This document shows positions 1 to 6,586 of a DNA stretch of 24,498 nucleotides, in pieces (position 1 is the first letter of the stretch; every line of letters starts with the position of its first letter). The DNA comes from a virus, in the IMG/VR virus record IMGVR_UViG_3300048929_000747, positions 1-24,498 of that record; one strand, given 5' to 3'. The notes below the pieces were generated by a model that saw only the letters and a program-made list of their open reading frames with translations, was not told where the DNA came from and did no database searches. The position numbers and the translations under genes were made by a program.

Positions 1-183
1 ATGAGACCACCGATGACCGATGACGAAATCACGTTACTGAAAGCGGACCTCGATAAGCTGGGGGAGAGCCAGCTGGTGGGGATTGAGGCCTATGAGGCGC
101 TGCATCTGTTGGAGATCCGCAGGATGACGGCGAAGCTGGAGCACATTAAGCGGCTGCTGGGGAGCGAAGAGAACGAAGTGTAA
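1..183 (+). CDS. Small hypothetical protein, possibly truncated by the window edge
   Basis: An open frame of 60 codons begins at the first base of the window, with a second possible ATG at 13. The product is acidic and looks mostly helical (alternating Leu/Glu/Lys, for example around residues 30-52). I do not recognise a family. The stop lies about 110 bases before the hairpin of the immunity-RNA-like leader, so it could belong to the same satellite remnant. Because the upstream sequence is missing, the true start and promoter cannot be judged, and the gene may be longer. Confidence 0.4.
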   Translation: MRPPMTDDEITLLKADLDKLGESQLVGIEAYEALHLLEIRRMTAKLEHIKRLLGSEENEV

Positions 184-289
184 CGCCGGGCAGGTTCCCT
201 GAAGTTTTGCGAGAAGGGTTCCAGTTTCGAAACGAGGCGCTACTATAGAGCGGTTTTCCCTTGCCGATTGTAGGGTTTTCTTTTTATTG

Positions 290-405
290 TTTGGGCGCGC
301 CTGCCACAGCAGGCGTCGGGATTAGCCTCCTGGAAACCTTCATCGGCAACAGAGCAGTTCTGTTGTGCGCTCGGTTACATCTCAATGGTGGGCCGGGCAG
401 GGGCG
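290..405 (+). ncRNA. P4 CI / P1 C4-like immunity RNA region
   Basis: This leader has a perfect 7-bp hairpin (CGCCTGC at 298-304, GCAGGCG at 309-315) and a second hairpin AACAGA/TCTGTT around 349-365. The segment GGGATTAGCCT (318-328) is complementary, with one bulge, to AGGCTAACCC at 439-448, and GGAAACC (332-338) is perfectly complementary to GGTTTCC (420-426). A second copy of ATTAGCCTC lies at 472-480. P1 C4 and P4 CI RNAs act by pairing with such downstream target segments to cause early termination or translation block. I recognise the family by sequence feel and pairing pattern, not by a search; the ends are approximate. Confidence 0.5.
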
Positions 406-520
406 TCGCGAGACGCGCCGGTTTCCGATGGGCCGGTAAGGCTAACCCTGTCTGGCTCCGCCACCCATGAGATTAGCCTCTCTGCTGGCGGAAATAATGA
501 CTGCCATTGGAGAATGTCTT
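385..520 (+). pseudogene. Broken Ash-type reading frame overlapping the immunity-RNA targets
   Basis: The frame starting at 385 encodes MVGRAGASRDAPVSDG, a pattern I associate with the N-terminal part of Ash-family proteins of P4-like elements. A neighbouring frame (261-470) carries the matching upstream and alternative parts, ending in GKANPVWLRHP. The continuous Ash frame is therefore split between two frames, and the 385 frame runs on out of register through the SymE-like gene. It more likely marks conserved RNA-pairing sequence or a decayed gene than an expressed protein. Confidence 0.35.
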
Positions 521-787
521 ATGACGAAAACCCTTACCAAAACCCAGCGCCACTGTATTGTCGGCTACCGCCCGAACCGCGGCGACACCAGCACACCCGC
601 CCTGCAACTGAAAGGCAAATGGCTGCGCGAAGCAGGCTTTGAAACCGGCGTGCATGTTACGGTGCAGATATCGAAAGGCTGCATTGTGCTTATTCCCGAT
701 AATGACACCGTGCATGAACTGCGTGTGCAACTGGAACAGGCCAGAGCGGTGATTGATTGCGTAAGGGAAGGGGTGAGGGGCGTTTAG
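521..787 (+). CDS. SymE-like type I toxin family protein
   Basis: The 88-aa product has the SymE-family core: HCIVGYRPNRGDT near residues 11-23, the LKGKWLREAGFETG segment near 30-43, and the VTVQISKGCIVLIPD strand pair near 46-60, as expected for the AbrB/MazE-like fold of SymE. E. coli SymE (about 113 aa) is an SOS-induced toxin held in check by the SymR antisense RNA. An upstream in-frame ATG at 467 would add 18 residues, but 521 is preferred because the family match begins there and GGAG lies about ten bases upstream. No LexA box is visible before the gene; instead the immunity-RNA-like leader precedes it. I see no clear antisense promoter. It could be a decayed or repurposed family member. 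Confidence 0.75.
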   Translation: MTKTLTKTQRHCIVGYRPNRGDTSTPALQLKGKWLREAGFETGVHVTVQISKGCIVLIPDNDTVHELRVQLEQARAVIDCVREGVRGV

Positions 788-1134
788 AGTTGGGGGGGAT
801 TTTATTTAATGGTTTAGAAGGCTTAATTGACGGTAGCCTGGTAACTCGAAACCAGTCAAAAGGGGCGGTAAACGCCCCTGAGTAGATTCTGATTTATGCA
901 TTAATAGTTTGTATGAGATTAATTGCGCAGGTTCGCATCTTTAGTCATCCTTTTATTCCTGCTACGCATTTGTGGCAGTAAGAATCATCAAGGCAACTAG
1001 TTTAGAGGGACTTAATCCGCAAACTGCGCTTTATGATAAGCAATGCGTCCTTACTCTATTAATATTCAAGCAACGACTTTTAAGTCCACAATCTAACCAT
1101 AAATACTAGCGATGATAAGCAAATCATAAAATCT
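788..1134. other. Intergenic stretch without a recognisable gene
   Basis: About 350 bases separate the SymE-like stop from the NACHT gene stop. The only clear structure is the hairpin at 861-879. The rest becomes progressively AT-rich toward the NACHT gene, and I see no supported coding frame, tRNA or repeat array. Confidence 0.6.
861..883 (-). terminator. Candidate terminator hairpin
   Basis: AGGGGCG (861-867) and CGCCCCT (873-879) form a perfect 7-bp stem with a 5-base loop. Read on the minus strand the stem is followed by TTTTG, so it could end minus-strand transcripts coming from the NACHT gene about 260 bases away. On the plus strand no T-run follows. Confidence 0.4.
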
Positions 1135-3087
1135 TTAATCAAACCCTTCAAGTAAGTCATTTACACCATTGGATGTATCTAAAATAATATCGTTAAGGAT
1201 CTTGCCCGCAGCTTGTTTATATATTACGGGAGTCATGAGAGTATGCCTAAATTGGAGTATTATCCCTATAATGTCTGGGATAATTTCATTGCTAAAAACT
1301 ACAACATCTCCATCTTTAGTAGAGATTATTGTGTTTTCTGGTAATTTTAATGTATCAAAATACAATCTATCGTAATAATCTTTTTCTTTGAAAAAATATT
1401 CCGGATTTCTTAATCTAATTATTTCAAAAACAGTGCTCCTGAGAGATGTTGGATATGTTATATGGGTTACATAGTCACGAAAACCTATAAAACTGTTCTC
1501 GAAAGTATTGTTGGAAGAGGCCTCATCTCCGAAAACGTCAAAGTCACCGAGGCTTGTGTTGCTATAAGGCGTCAATAGTAGTCGCATATCAGTAAAATAG
1601 CTTATGCTCGTCCAGATTTCCTTATCACTTTCACTGAGAACATTAAGAGAGTCTATTTTTTCTGCATGGGTGAAATACTCATCCAGACATTTTCGCAATA
1701 TAGATTTTCTAAAAGAGGCGTAATCTATATCAGAACAAAGTTCAATAATATTTTTGAATTTCACCGAGCTATTACTTTCATACATTTTTAATAATAGCTG
1801 ATCTCTTTTATCTTTAACCTCGATACAAATAAATTCAGCGCAAAAGTATTCCATAAGTGATTTATGAGACCAGCGATATAGCGCTCCTTCCTTTATAAAC
1901 AGGGGGACTGAATATGTAAGATCACTGATGAAAGTTATTGGTTTGACACTTATGCCTTTAAGTTTTCCTGTTATTTCAGTTAGGGCCCTTTCAAGTTCCC
2001 CTCTACTAAACTCTAATCGTCCATTGTTTTTTAAACACCAAAAAGCTAACCGGCGCAAAATTATGCTAAAATCCGTTATATCCAGTCCAGATTCTTTTCT
2101 TCTAACGTAACCCGTTTCTTTACTAAGGTCGTGAGTCTCAAAAAGTGCCTCAAAAACTTGACTATAAAAAAGATCTTTACGACGTGGAATAACTGGTTTG
2201 TATTTATAAGAGCAAAAAAGGAGCGAAACATATAAAGGAGTTGTTAAAAACTCAATGATGGCACTATTATCTTTCTCTTTCATTAATTTTATTTCAGAAA
2301 TCAATTTATTAGAAAGTATTAGGCTGTTACCAATCTTTGATGAATTAATATCATACAATCTTATTAAATTGTAAGACTGGTTTATATCTAATGGTTTTAT
2401 TTTGAATCTGTTAAAAGCGTGTAACTCGAGAAGTGATTGGTCTGGCCTTGATGTAATGATTATTTTTGAATCAGGCATTTCATCACTAAAAGTTTTTATC
2501 CTTTTAATTAAATCGTTTTTTATATCAAAGGGAATTTCATCTACGCCATCAAAGAAATAAATAAATGGAATTTTTTGTAGTATGTTATCGTCGTTGAGGC
2601 TATCTAATCCGATTAAACTTTTTATTTGCTCATTAATCGGTGCGTTAGTGAGAGTTCTTAATTCTATGTATATAGGAACTTCTTTTGAGTAGTCAATAAC
2701 ATCGATGACAATTTTTTTCATTAACGTGGATTTGCCCATTCCAGCGTTATCTATAATTAGTATGTTCTGAAACCGACTTAAGAGACTATCACCTCTATGA
2801 ACCACATACTCACTTATCTCTCTAGAGTCTAATGTTGAAAGAGTTAATGGGACGTATATATCATTAACTTTTTTTAGAATATTTGGAAACGCTAGAGAAT
2901 TAATAAGTGAACATTGCGCCCTTGTTTTTGCTAAATAATCAGACATCTGACTTTTAAGCTTGATTATATTTTTTTCTTTATTATAAAAATCTATACCCCT
3001 GTTAAAGATAAAGGGGAGGATTTTTTCTTCAAATAGTTTTGCAGCCCAAGGCTTGGCTAATTCGACAGCATGCTCAATAGTTATCAT
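1135..3087 (-). CDS. NACHT-domain STAND NTPase, probable anti-phage defence protein
   Basis: The 650-aa product has a Walker A motif DNAGMGKST at 113-121 (K119), a Walker B of NACHT type FFDGVDE at 178-184, and the sensor segment IIITSRP at 209-215. A SHKSLMEYFCAEF motif near 407-419 matches the conserved winged-helix region after NACHT modules. The N-terminal 95 residues are helical and include FPNILKKVNDIYVPL, an arrangement I associate with bacterial NACHT proteins. The last 230 residues have no recognised repeats and may form the sensor. Bacterial NACHT proteins are NLR relatives and several protect against phage; a defence role here is inference. The start has GGGAG about seven bases upstream. 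The gene is far more AT-rich than the prophage, a sign of transfer. It stands alone, with no partner gene visible. Confidence 0.85.
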   Translation of the reverse strand: MITIEHAVELAKPWAAKLFEEKILPFIFNRGIDFYNKEKNIIKLKSQMSDYLAKTRAQCSLINSLAFPNILKKVNDIYVPLTLSTLDSREISEYVVHRGDSLLSRFQNILIIDNAGMGKSTLMKKIVIDVIDYSKEVPIYIELRTLTNAPINEQIKSLIGLDSLNDDNILQKIPFIYFFDGVDEIPFDIKNDLIKRIKTFSDEMPDSKIIITSRPDQSLLELHAFNRFKIKPLDINQSYNLIRLYDINSSKIGNSLILSNKLISEIKLMKEKDNSAIIEFLTTPLYVSLLFCSYKYKPVIPRRKDLFYSQVFEALFETHDLSKETGYVRRKESGLDITDFSIILRRLAFWCLKNNGRLEFSRGELERALTEITGKLKGISVKPITFISDLTYSVPLFIKEGALYRWSHKSLMEYFCAEFICIEVKDKRDQLLLKMYESNSSVKFKNIIELCSDIDYASFRKSILRKCLDEYFTHAEKIDSLNVLSESDKEIWTSISYFTDMRLLLTPYSNTSLGDFDVFGDEASSNNTFENSFIGFRDYVTHITYPTSLRSTVFEIIRLRNPEYFFKEKDYYDRLYFDTLKLPENTIISTKDGDVVVFSNEIIPDIIGIILQFRHTLMTPVIYKQAAGKILNDIILDTSNGVNDLLEGFD

Positions 3088-3300
3088 CTATGCTCCCTTT
3101 TCAAAAAAATAATTTAACAATAATATATTACACTTAACCTATTAAAGAGAAAACTACTAAAGGCTGCATTTCTTATATCCTTTCAAGCAAGAAAAGTGCT
3201 TACAATTGGTATGACCCCTTAAAAGGGCACAAAGTATAAGGGATAAAGCATAACGCTAACGAAAGGACCTGGCCGATTTGTACTGTGACAGACAGACAAC
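3088..3300. other. AT-rich upstream region of the NACHT gene
   Basis: The 213 bases between the NACHT start and the ssrA terminator contain no supported gene. Promoter-like hexamers for the minus strand are weak (a TAATAT box with poor -35 partners), so I do not mark a promoter. Confidence 0.5.
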
Positions 3301-3335
3301 AAAAAAGCCCGCAGGGCTTACGCCGTGCGGGCTTT
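3301..3335 (-). terminator. ssrA (tmRNA) transcription terminator
   Basis: AAAGCCCGCA (3304-3313) and TGCGGGCTTT (3326-3335) make a perfect 10-bp stem, and the minus strand continues as a run of six T. Stem sequence and distance from the tmRNA CCA end resemble the E. coli ssrA terminator. This shows that the left flank is the original host sequence downstream of ssrA. Confidence 0.85.
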
Positions 3336-3379
3336 CAGGACTTCGTTGACTGGCTCTGGTGACCATCAACCAAGAATTT

Positions 3380-3423
3380 TGGTGGAGCTGGCGGGAGTTG
3401 AACCCGCGTCCGAAATTCCTACA
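3380..3423 (-). other. ssrA: ssrA 3'-end remnant, prophage attachment site
   Basis: The minus strand reads TGTAGGAATTTCGG followed by the tmRNA T-arm and acceptor end in CCA, identical as far as I can recall to the last 44 bases of enterobacterial tmRNA. Beyond 3423 the match stops and phage sequence begins. The ssrA 3' end is a classic integration target for tyrosine recombinases. Because only the 3' fragment with its native terminator is here, the complete ssrA, restored by the phage copy of the core, should lie at the other end of the prophage, beyond the window. Confidence 0.85.
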
Positions 3424-3436
3424 CTCTTATATGTCA

Positions 3437-3468
3437 TCATTGAAATCAATAATTTATCATTAAAATCA
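3437..3468. repeat. Direct repeat near attachment core, candidate integrase arm sites
   Basis: TCATTGAAATCA (3437-3448) and TCATTAAAATCA (3457-3468) differ at one base and are spaced exactly 20 bp. Their position just inside the attachment core fits arm-type Int or Cox/Xis sites, which is an inference only. Confidence 0.4.
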
Positions 3469-3476
3469 TATAATTA

Positions 3477-3505
3477 AGTGACAATTGCTAACATTGGTTG
3501 TCACT
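3477..3505 (-). terminator. Inverted repeat after the lysogeny operon
   Basis: AGTGACAA (3477-3484) and TTGTCACT (3498-3505) are perfect 8-bp arms around a 13-base loop. It lies just beyond the end of the membrane-protein gene; on the minus strand it is followed by an AT-rich stretch, so it may be a terminator of the cI-int operon or a protein-binding site. Confidence 0.4.
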
Positions 3506-3534
3506 CGTTTATGGAGTCTGTGGACGTAATATGG

Positions 3535-4575
3535 TCATGCATGCGAGGTATAGTCGATGAATTTAGGTTTGTAGACTGTTGTCTGATGCTGGGGTATAAC
3601 AGTCTCAGTTTTCCAAAGATCATGGTTCTCAAGGTGTGTATAATTTATTTTTGAAACCAAGTATTTATCAATATTAGTATAATCACTTTTTTTCAATATG
3701 ACTTCATTTCCAATAAGAAAAATGTCATTTGTTAACACCCAGAAACATTTAATAATGTTTCTTAAATCATTCTCACTTTGAATTCCTGTATGTAACGTAA
3801 AATTTTTATGATTATAGATTTGAAAAGTATATTTAAATTTAATTTCATCAAGGAAAAGTTTTCTACTTAATTTTCTTATGCAAAGTTCTAAAGAGTGTAT
3901 GTTTTTTGCTTGGCGCGTTTTATAATTTCTTTTCTCACCGGGAATATCTTTATAATTTTTTTTATCTAGTAAGATGTTTATTTTTATCCATGTTGATTTT
4001 ATTGAGTTGATATATTCTTTGGATAGAGTGAAATTATTATCAATGGGTGAAGATTGCGGAAAAAGTTTTTGATATAACTTATAGGTGTGTTTTACCTTAA
4101 TGAAACGCTCTTCATGTGTGTTTTGCCGTGGGTTACCTGCTTTTAGAGTATATTGAATATGTGTTGAGAAATATTCAATTGTATTTTTTTGATGCGAGTA
4201 AAATAAGTCTGACAGATTTTTCTTCTTGGCTTCTTTTATTTGTGCGTCAGTCTGTATTGTTCTGTGGATATTATTTATAACAGCTAAGAAAGGAATGCTT
4301 AGTGATAACAATCCTAAAGGCAATTTACCTCTTTCAATAAAATTTGAAAAGCCTTTGGATGTAAAGTTAGGTGGGTGGCCACACCATGCGAAAAATCCAA
4401 AGAAAATAAATGAAATTAATGGAACTCTTATGGCTGCTCTGAAAAGTAATTGTTCTGATAGAGGTTTCTCATTCATAGAAAAACCGCTCCTTCTTTTTAG
4501 TGTTTTATACTCAATAAATAAATAGATGGCATAAATAACTAAAGCTAATGTTGAATGTGTAAAATAATTTTTCAT
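3535..4575 (-). CDS. Membrane-anchored protein of unknown function, prophage cargo gene
   Basis: The 346-aa product has three hydrophobic segments near residues 7-23, 51-65 and 85-101, followed by a Lys-rich, probably cytoplasmic region of about 240 residues. After the third segment, NNIHRTIQTDAQIKEAKKK and a Phe/Tyr/His-containing helix recall the general architecture of membrane-anchored abortive-infection candidates, but I cannot assign a family. The start codon overlaps the int stop as ATGA (4572-4575), so translation is probably coupled to int and the gene expressed in the lysogen. Its base composition is much more AT-rich than the neighbouring phage genes. Position between int and the attachment core, in the lysogenic operon, suggests lysogenic conversion such as superinfection exclusion or defence; this is inference. 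Confidence 0.8.
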   Translation of the reverse strand: MKNYFTHSTLALVIYAIYLFIEYKTLKRRSGFSMNEKPLSEQLLFRAAIRVPLISFIFFGFFAWCGHPPNFTSKGFSNFIERGKLPLGLLSLSIPFLAVINNIHRTIQTDAQIKEAKKKNLSDLFYSHQKNTIEYFSTHIQYTLKAGNPRQNTHEERFIKVKHTYKLYQKLFPQSSPIDNNFTLSKEYINSIKSTWIKINILLDKKNYKDIPGEKRNYKTRQAKNIHSLELCIRKLSRKLFLDEIKFKYTFQIYNHKNFTLHTGIQSENDLRNIIKCFWVLTNDIFLIGNEVILKKSDYTNIDKYLVSKINYTHLENHDLWKTETVIPQHQTTVYKPKFIDYTSHA

Positions 4576-5588
4576 TTTTTTAAACCGTATAATGGATTTT
4601 TTGTTACTGCATCTTCTAAATGTGTTGGTGCGAAGTGCGCATATATCATAGTCATTTTGATATCTGAATGGCCTAATATTTCCTTAAGTACGAGAATATT
4701 ACCTCCATTCATCATAAAGTGGCTCGCGAACGTATGGCGGAGAACGTGTGTGCATTGGCCTTCTGGAAGTTCGATACCTGCCTTTATTATAACCCTTTCA
4801 AATGTTTTTCTACATGGAGTAAATAAGCGGCCTCGTTTTTTGGGGATTTCATTATAAAGTTCTTTTGAGATTGGAACCGAGCGAACCTTTCCGCTTTTTG
4901 TATTTTTATATGTTATGCGGTAGGGAGTAACTTGTGCCCCTTCTAGATTTTCGGCCTCACTCCATCGTGCTCCAGTTGCGAGACATATTTTTGATATAAT
5001 TAGAACGCTGGAACTATTAGACTCAGCTAAATGATCCAATAATATTTGGATCTCTTGAGGATAGAGAAACGAAACCATTTTTTCATCGACTTTGAAAGTT
5101 GGGATTCCAGCTACGGGATTTGATAGAGGCCAGTGTCCTAGTTTTTTCAAAGTGCCAAAAACGGCTGATAAGTTACGCTGTTCATGATTTACAGTTTGCG
5201 GTTGGATTGGCATGCATCGCCCCTTAATATCTGGTATCTCTCCCTTTAGCCTGCCTTCACGGTATGCGCTAAAATCAGCAGCCGTGATACTTGAAGCAAC
5301 CGGGTTACCCATACCAGCGCAGATGCCCTTCAATTTAGACATCATCCGATCCGCATCGGAAAGAGTTCGTCCATACAATGCATACCATTGTTCAATTAGG
5401 TCCGATAGTCGCCTATTGTCCTGCTTTTCCCCTAGCCATGGTTTATTTTCAAGTTCATTTGAAATGAATTTTTCATAAGATAAGGCTTCTCCCTTTGTTG
5501 CAAACTTTTTGCGTATACGTTTCCCTTTTACACCGTTAGGGCGCAAATCACAGATCCATTCCCCTTCCTTTGTTTTTCTTACTGTCAT
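4572..5588 (-). CDS. int: Phage integrase, tyrosine recombinase
   Basis: The 338-aa protein carries the tyrosine-recombinase residues R208 (TGARWSEAE), the H281-x-x-R284 pair (HVLRHTF), H307 (GHS) and the nucleophile Y316 (MIYAHF). A Lys in KSGKVR (231-234) is the likely beta-hairpin lysine. The N-terminal 55 residues resemble an arm-binding domain and residues 60-160 a core-binding SAM-like domain. Length matches P2-type integrases. It should act at the ssrA attachment core about 1.1 kb away. Its ATG overlaps the cI stop by one base (TAATG on the minus strand) and its stop overlaps the cargo-gene ATG, so all three appear to be one operon. Confidence 0.96.
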   Translation of the reverse strand: MTVRKTKEGEWICDLRPNGVKGKRIRKKFATKGEALSYEKFISNELENKPWLGEKQDNRRLSDLIEQWYALYGRTLSDADRMMSKLKGICAGMGNPVASSITAADFSAYREGRLKGEIPDIKGRCMPIQPQTVNHEQRNLSAVFGTLKKLGHWPLSNPVAGIPTFKVDEKMVSFLYPQEIQILLDHLAESNSSSVLIISKICLATGARWSEAENLEGAQVTPYRITYKNTKSGKVRSVPISKELYNEIPKKRGRLFTPCRKTFERVIIKAGIELPEGQCTHVLRHTFASHFMMNGGNILVLKEILGHSDIKMTMIYAHFAPTHLEDAVTKNPLYGLKK

Positions 5589-6163
5589 TATTCATAAACC
5601 AAATATGTTGCAACAACTTTCCCAACTAGCGTTACATCAGAAATATTGCAATCCACAGGATATTTTCCCCAATCAATTCGAAGCTTGTTACCTGGAAGCA
5701 GTGTTAACTCTTTAATACTCTTGGTACCTGAATACTCAATCAAGTACTTACCATCAGTTGCTTGATGAGTATGAATGTCTACAAAGTAGGTTATACCCTC
5801 ATCAATTATTATTTGTAGTTCACCTAAGTAGTTCGGCAGCAGAGCTTTATCATAAATATAGGATGCCTGTCGCACTAACTCATTTTTTGAAATTTTGTAG
5901 ACCGGGATTCTTAGAGTATCGCTGGTGAGATGGTCAAATGTAGCTCCTTCCCCGGTAGTTAACCAGTAGATGGATGCTCCGGTTTCTAAAGCACATCTCA
6001 ATACGAGGTCTGATGGGAAATTGTCTCGCATGATCCTTGTGCCCAAAGCACTTGGGGACATTTCCAAGTATTGAGCCAATTGAAGCCTTGAAGTGAAACC
6101 ATACACCTCGCAGATTCTTGCAACAGCCTCTCTGGCGCCTGTTTTGATATTATATTTTGGCAT
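5588..6163 (-). CDS. cI: Phage 186-like CI repressor
   Basis: The 191-aa product is close in length to the 186 CI repressor (192 aa). Residues 10-60 form a helix-turn-helix domain (CI-repressor type, with FTSRLQLAQYLEMSPSALGTRI), followed by a C-terminal beta-rich domain for oligomerisation. I see no Ala-Gly cleavage site with the Ser/Lys dyad of LexA-like repressors, which agrees with 186 CI not being RecA-cleaved. It is expected to repress the rightward early promoter and control its own transcription through the operators at 6165-6231. The Shine-Dalgarno sequence is weak and overlaps the operator copy next to the start codon. Confidence 0.9.
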   Translation of the reverse strand: MPKYNIKTGAREAVARICEVYGFTSRLQLAQYLEMSPSALGTRIMRDNFPSDLVLRCALETGASIYWLTTGEGATFDHLTSDTLRIPVYKISKNELVRQASYIYDKALLPNYLGELQIIIDEGITYFVDIHTHQATDGKYLIEYSGTKSIKELTLLPGNKLRIDWGKYPVDCNISDVTLVGKVVATYLVYE

Positions 6164-6164
6164 C

Positions 6165-6231
6165 TTTGTAGTTCTTAATGGTTGACAAACTACAAACGAC
6201 TACATAGGATTCTTGGTGTTCGTTTGTAGTT
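6165..6231. promoter_or_regulatory. Repressor operator repeats of the lysis-lysogeny switch
   Basis: AACTACAAACGA (6188-6199) and TCGTTTGTAGTT (6220-6231) are perfect 12-bp inverted arms whose centres are 32 bp apart. A third copy of the core TTTGTAGTT lies at 6165-6173, just before the cI start. The arms fall in the spacer of the rightward promoter and beside the -10 of the leftward promoter, as expected for CI (or Apl/Cox) binding sites. Confidence 0.75.
6182..6210 (+). promoter_or_regulatory. Rightward early promoter (pR)
   Basis: A perfect TTGACA at 6182-6187 is followed after 17 bp by TAGGAT at 6205-6210. Transcription would begin near 6217 and read into the Apl/Cox-like and cII genes. 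One operator arm fills the spacer. Confidence 0.8.
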
Positions 6232-6233
6232 AG

Positions 6234-6263
6234 TTTATGTGAATGATAGTAGTTCATTGTTAA
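6234..6263 (-). promoter_or_regulatory. Leftward lysogenic promoter (pL) candidate
   Basis: On the minus strand TTAACA (6263-6258) precedes CATAAA (6239-6234) with an 18-bp spacer, giving a start near 6227 for cI, int and the cargo gene. It faces pR with overlapping promoter regions, an arrangement like the face-to-face pR/pL of phage 186. Confidence 0.55.
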
Positions 6264-6314
6264 CCACTGCCACCATCTGCAAATGGTGGTTACTTCAAAG
6301 TGAGATTTTGCCTT

Positions 6315-6503
6315 ATGAAAACTACCTCCGCAACTTATACAGAGAATCGCTGGATACCTATCAAAACTTTCTGTGAGCGAGTTGGTATCAAATTACGTAC
6401 TGCGCGTTACTGGGTTCACTCGGGAAAACTAAAAATCAAGCCGAAGGAAAACCCAAAAGAACACGTATATGTAGATTGGTACGCATGGAATGCAGACCGT
6501 TAG
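6315..6503 (+). CDS. Apl/Cox-like excisionase and regulator
   Basis: The 62-aa basic product has a compact winged helix-turn-helix of the excisionase type: WIPIKTFCERVGIKLRTARYWVHSGKL in the first half and a VYVDWYAWN wing and tail close to the Cox pattern. In P2 and 186 the first rightward gene (cox or apl) represses the lysogenic promoter and promotes excision with Int. An in-frame ATG at 6300 exists, but 6315 is preferred because AGTGAG lies about ten bases before it and the homologous start pattern fits. It is the first gene after pR. Assignment to Cox versus Apl cannot be settled by eye. Confidence 0.8.
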   Translation: MKTTSATYTENRWIPIKTFCERVGIKLRTARYWVHSGKLKIKPKENPKEHVYVDWYAWNADR

Positions 6504-6535
6504 TAGTTCTTTTTGTCCATTCATCATGATCATTC

Positions 6536-6586
6536 TGTATATGGAATGGGGTAGGAACAATGTTTGATTATCAAACTTCCAAACAT
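6536..6586 (-). promoter_or_regulatory. CII operator and candidate establishment promoter pE
   Basis: ATGTTTG (6560-6566) and CAAACAT (6580-6586) are perfect inverted half-sites with centres exactly 20 bp apart, the unusual spacing reported for 186 CII. The left half-site contains the cII start codon. On the minus strand TATACA (6541-6536) could be the -10, placing the half-sites near -35 and -55. The leftward transcript would run antisense to the Apl/Cox-like gene into cI. Confidence 0.6.

Noticed and set aside
241-246. TACTAT as a -10 box for the leader
   Set aside because: No acceptable -35 at 16-18 bp; the partner GTTCCA at 218-223 matches only half of the consensus.
261-470. 69-aa frame in the leader as a real protein
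   Set aside because: It overlaps the hairpins and pairing elements of the immunity-RNA-like region and only part of it resembles Ash; RNA function explains conservation better.
3380-3423. Possible tRNA gene on the minus strand
   Set aside because: The T-arm and CCA end look like a tRNA, but there is no anticodon or D arm; the sequence matches the tmRNA 3' end and is interrupted by phage DNA.
3437-3468. Start of a CRISPR array
   Set aside because: Only two imperfect 12-bp copies with an 8-base spacer; no further units.
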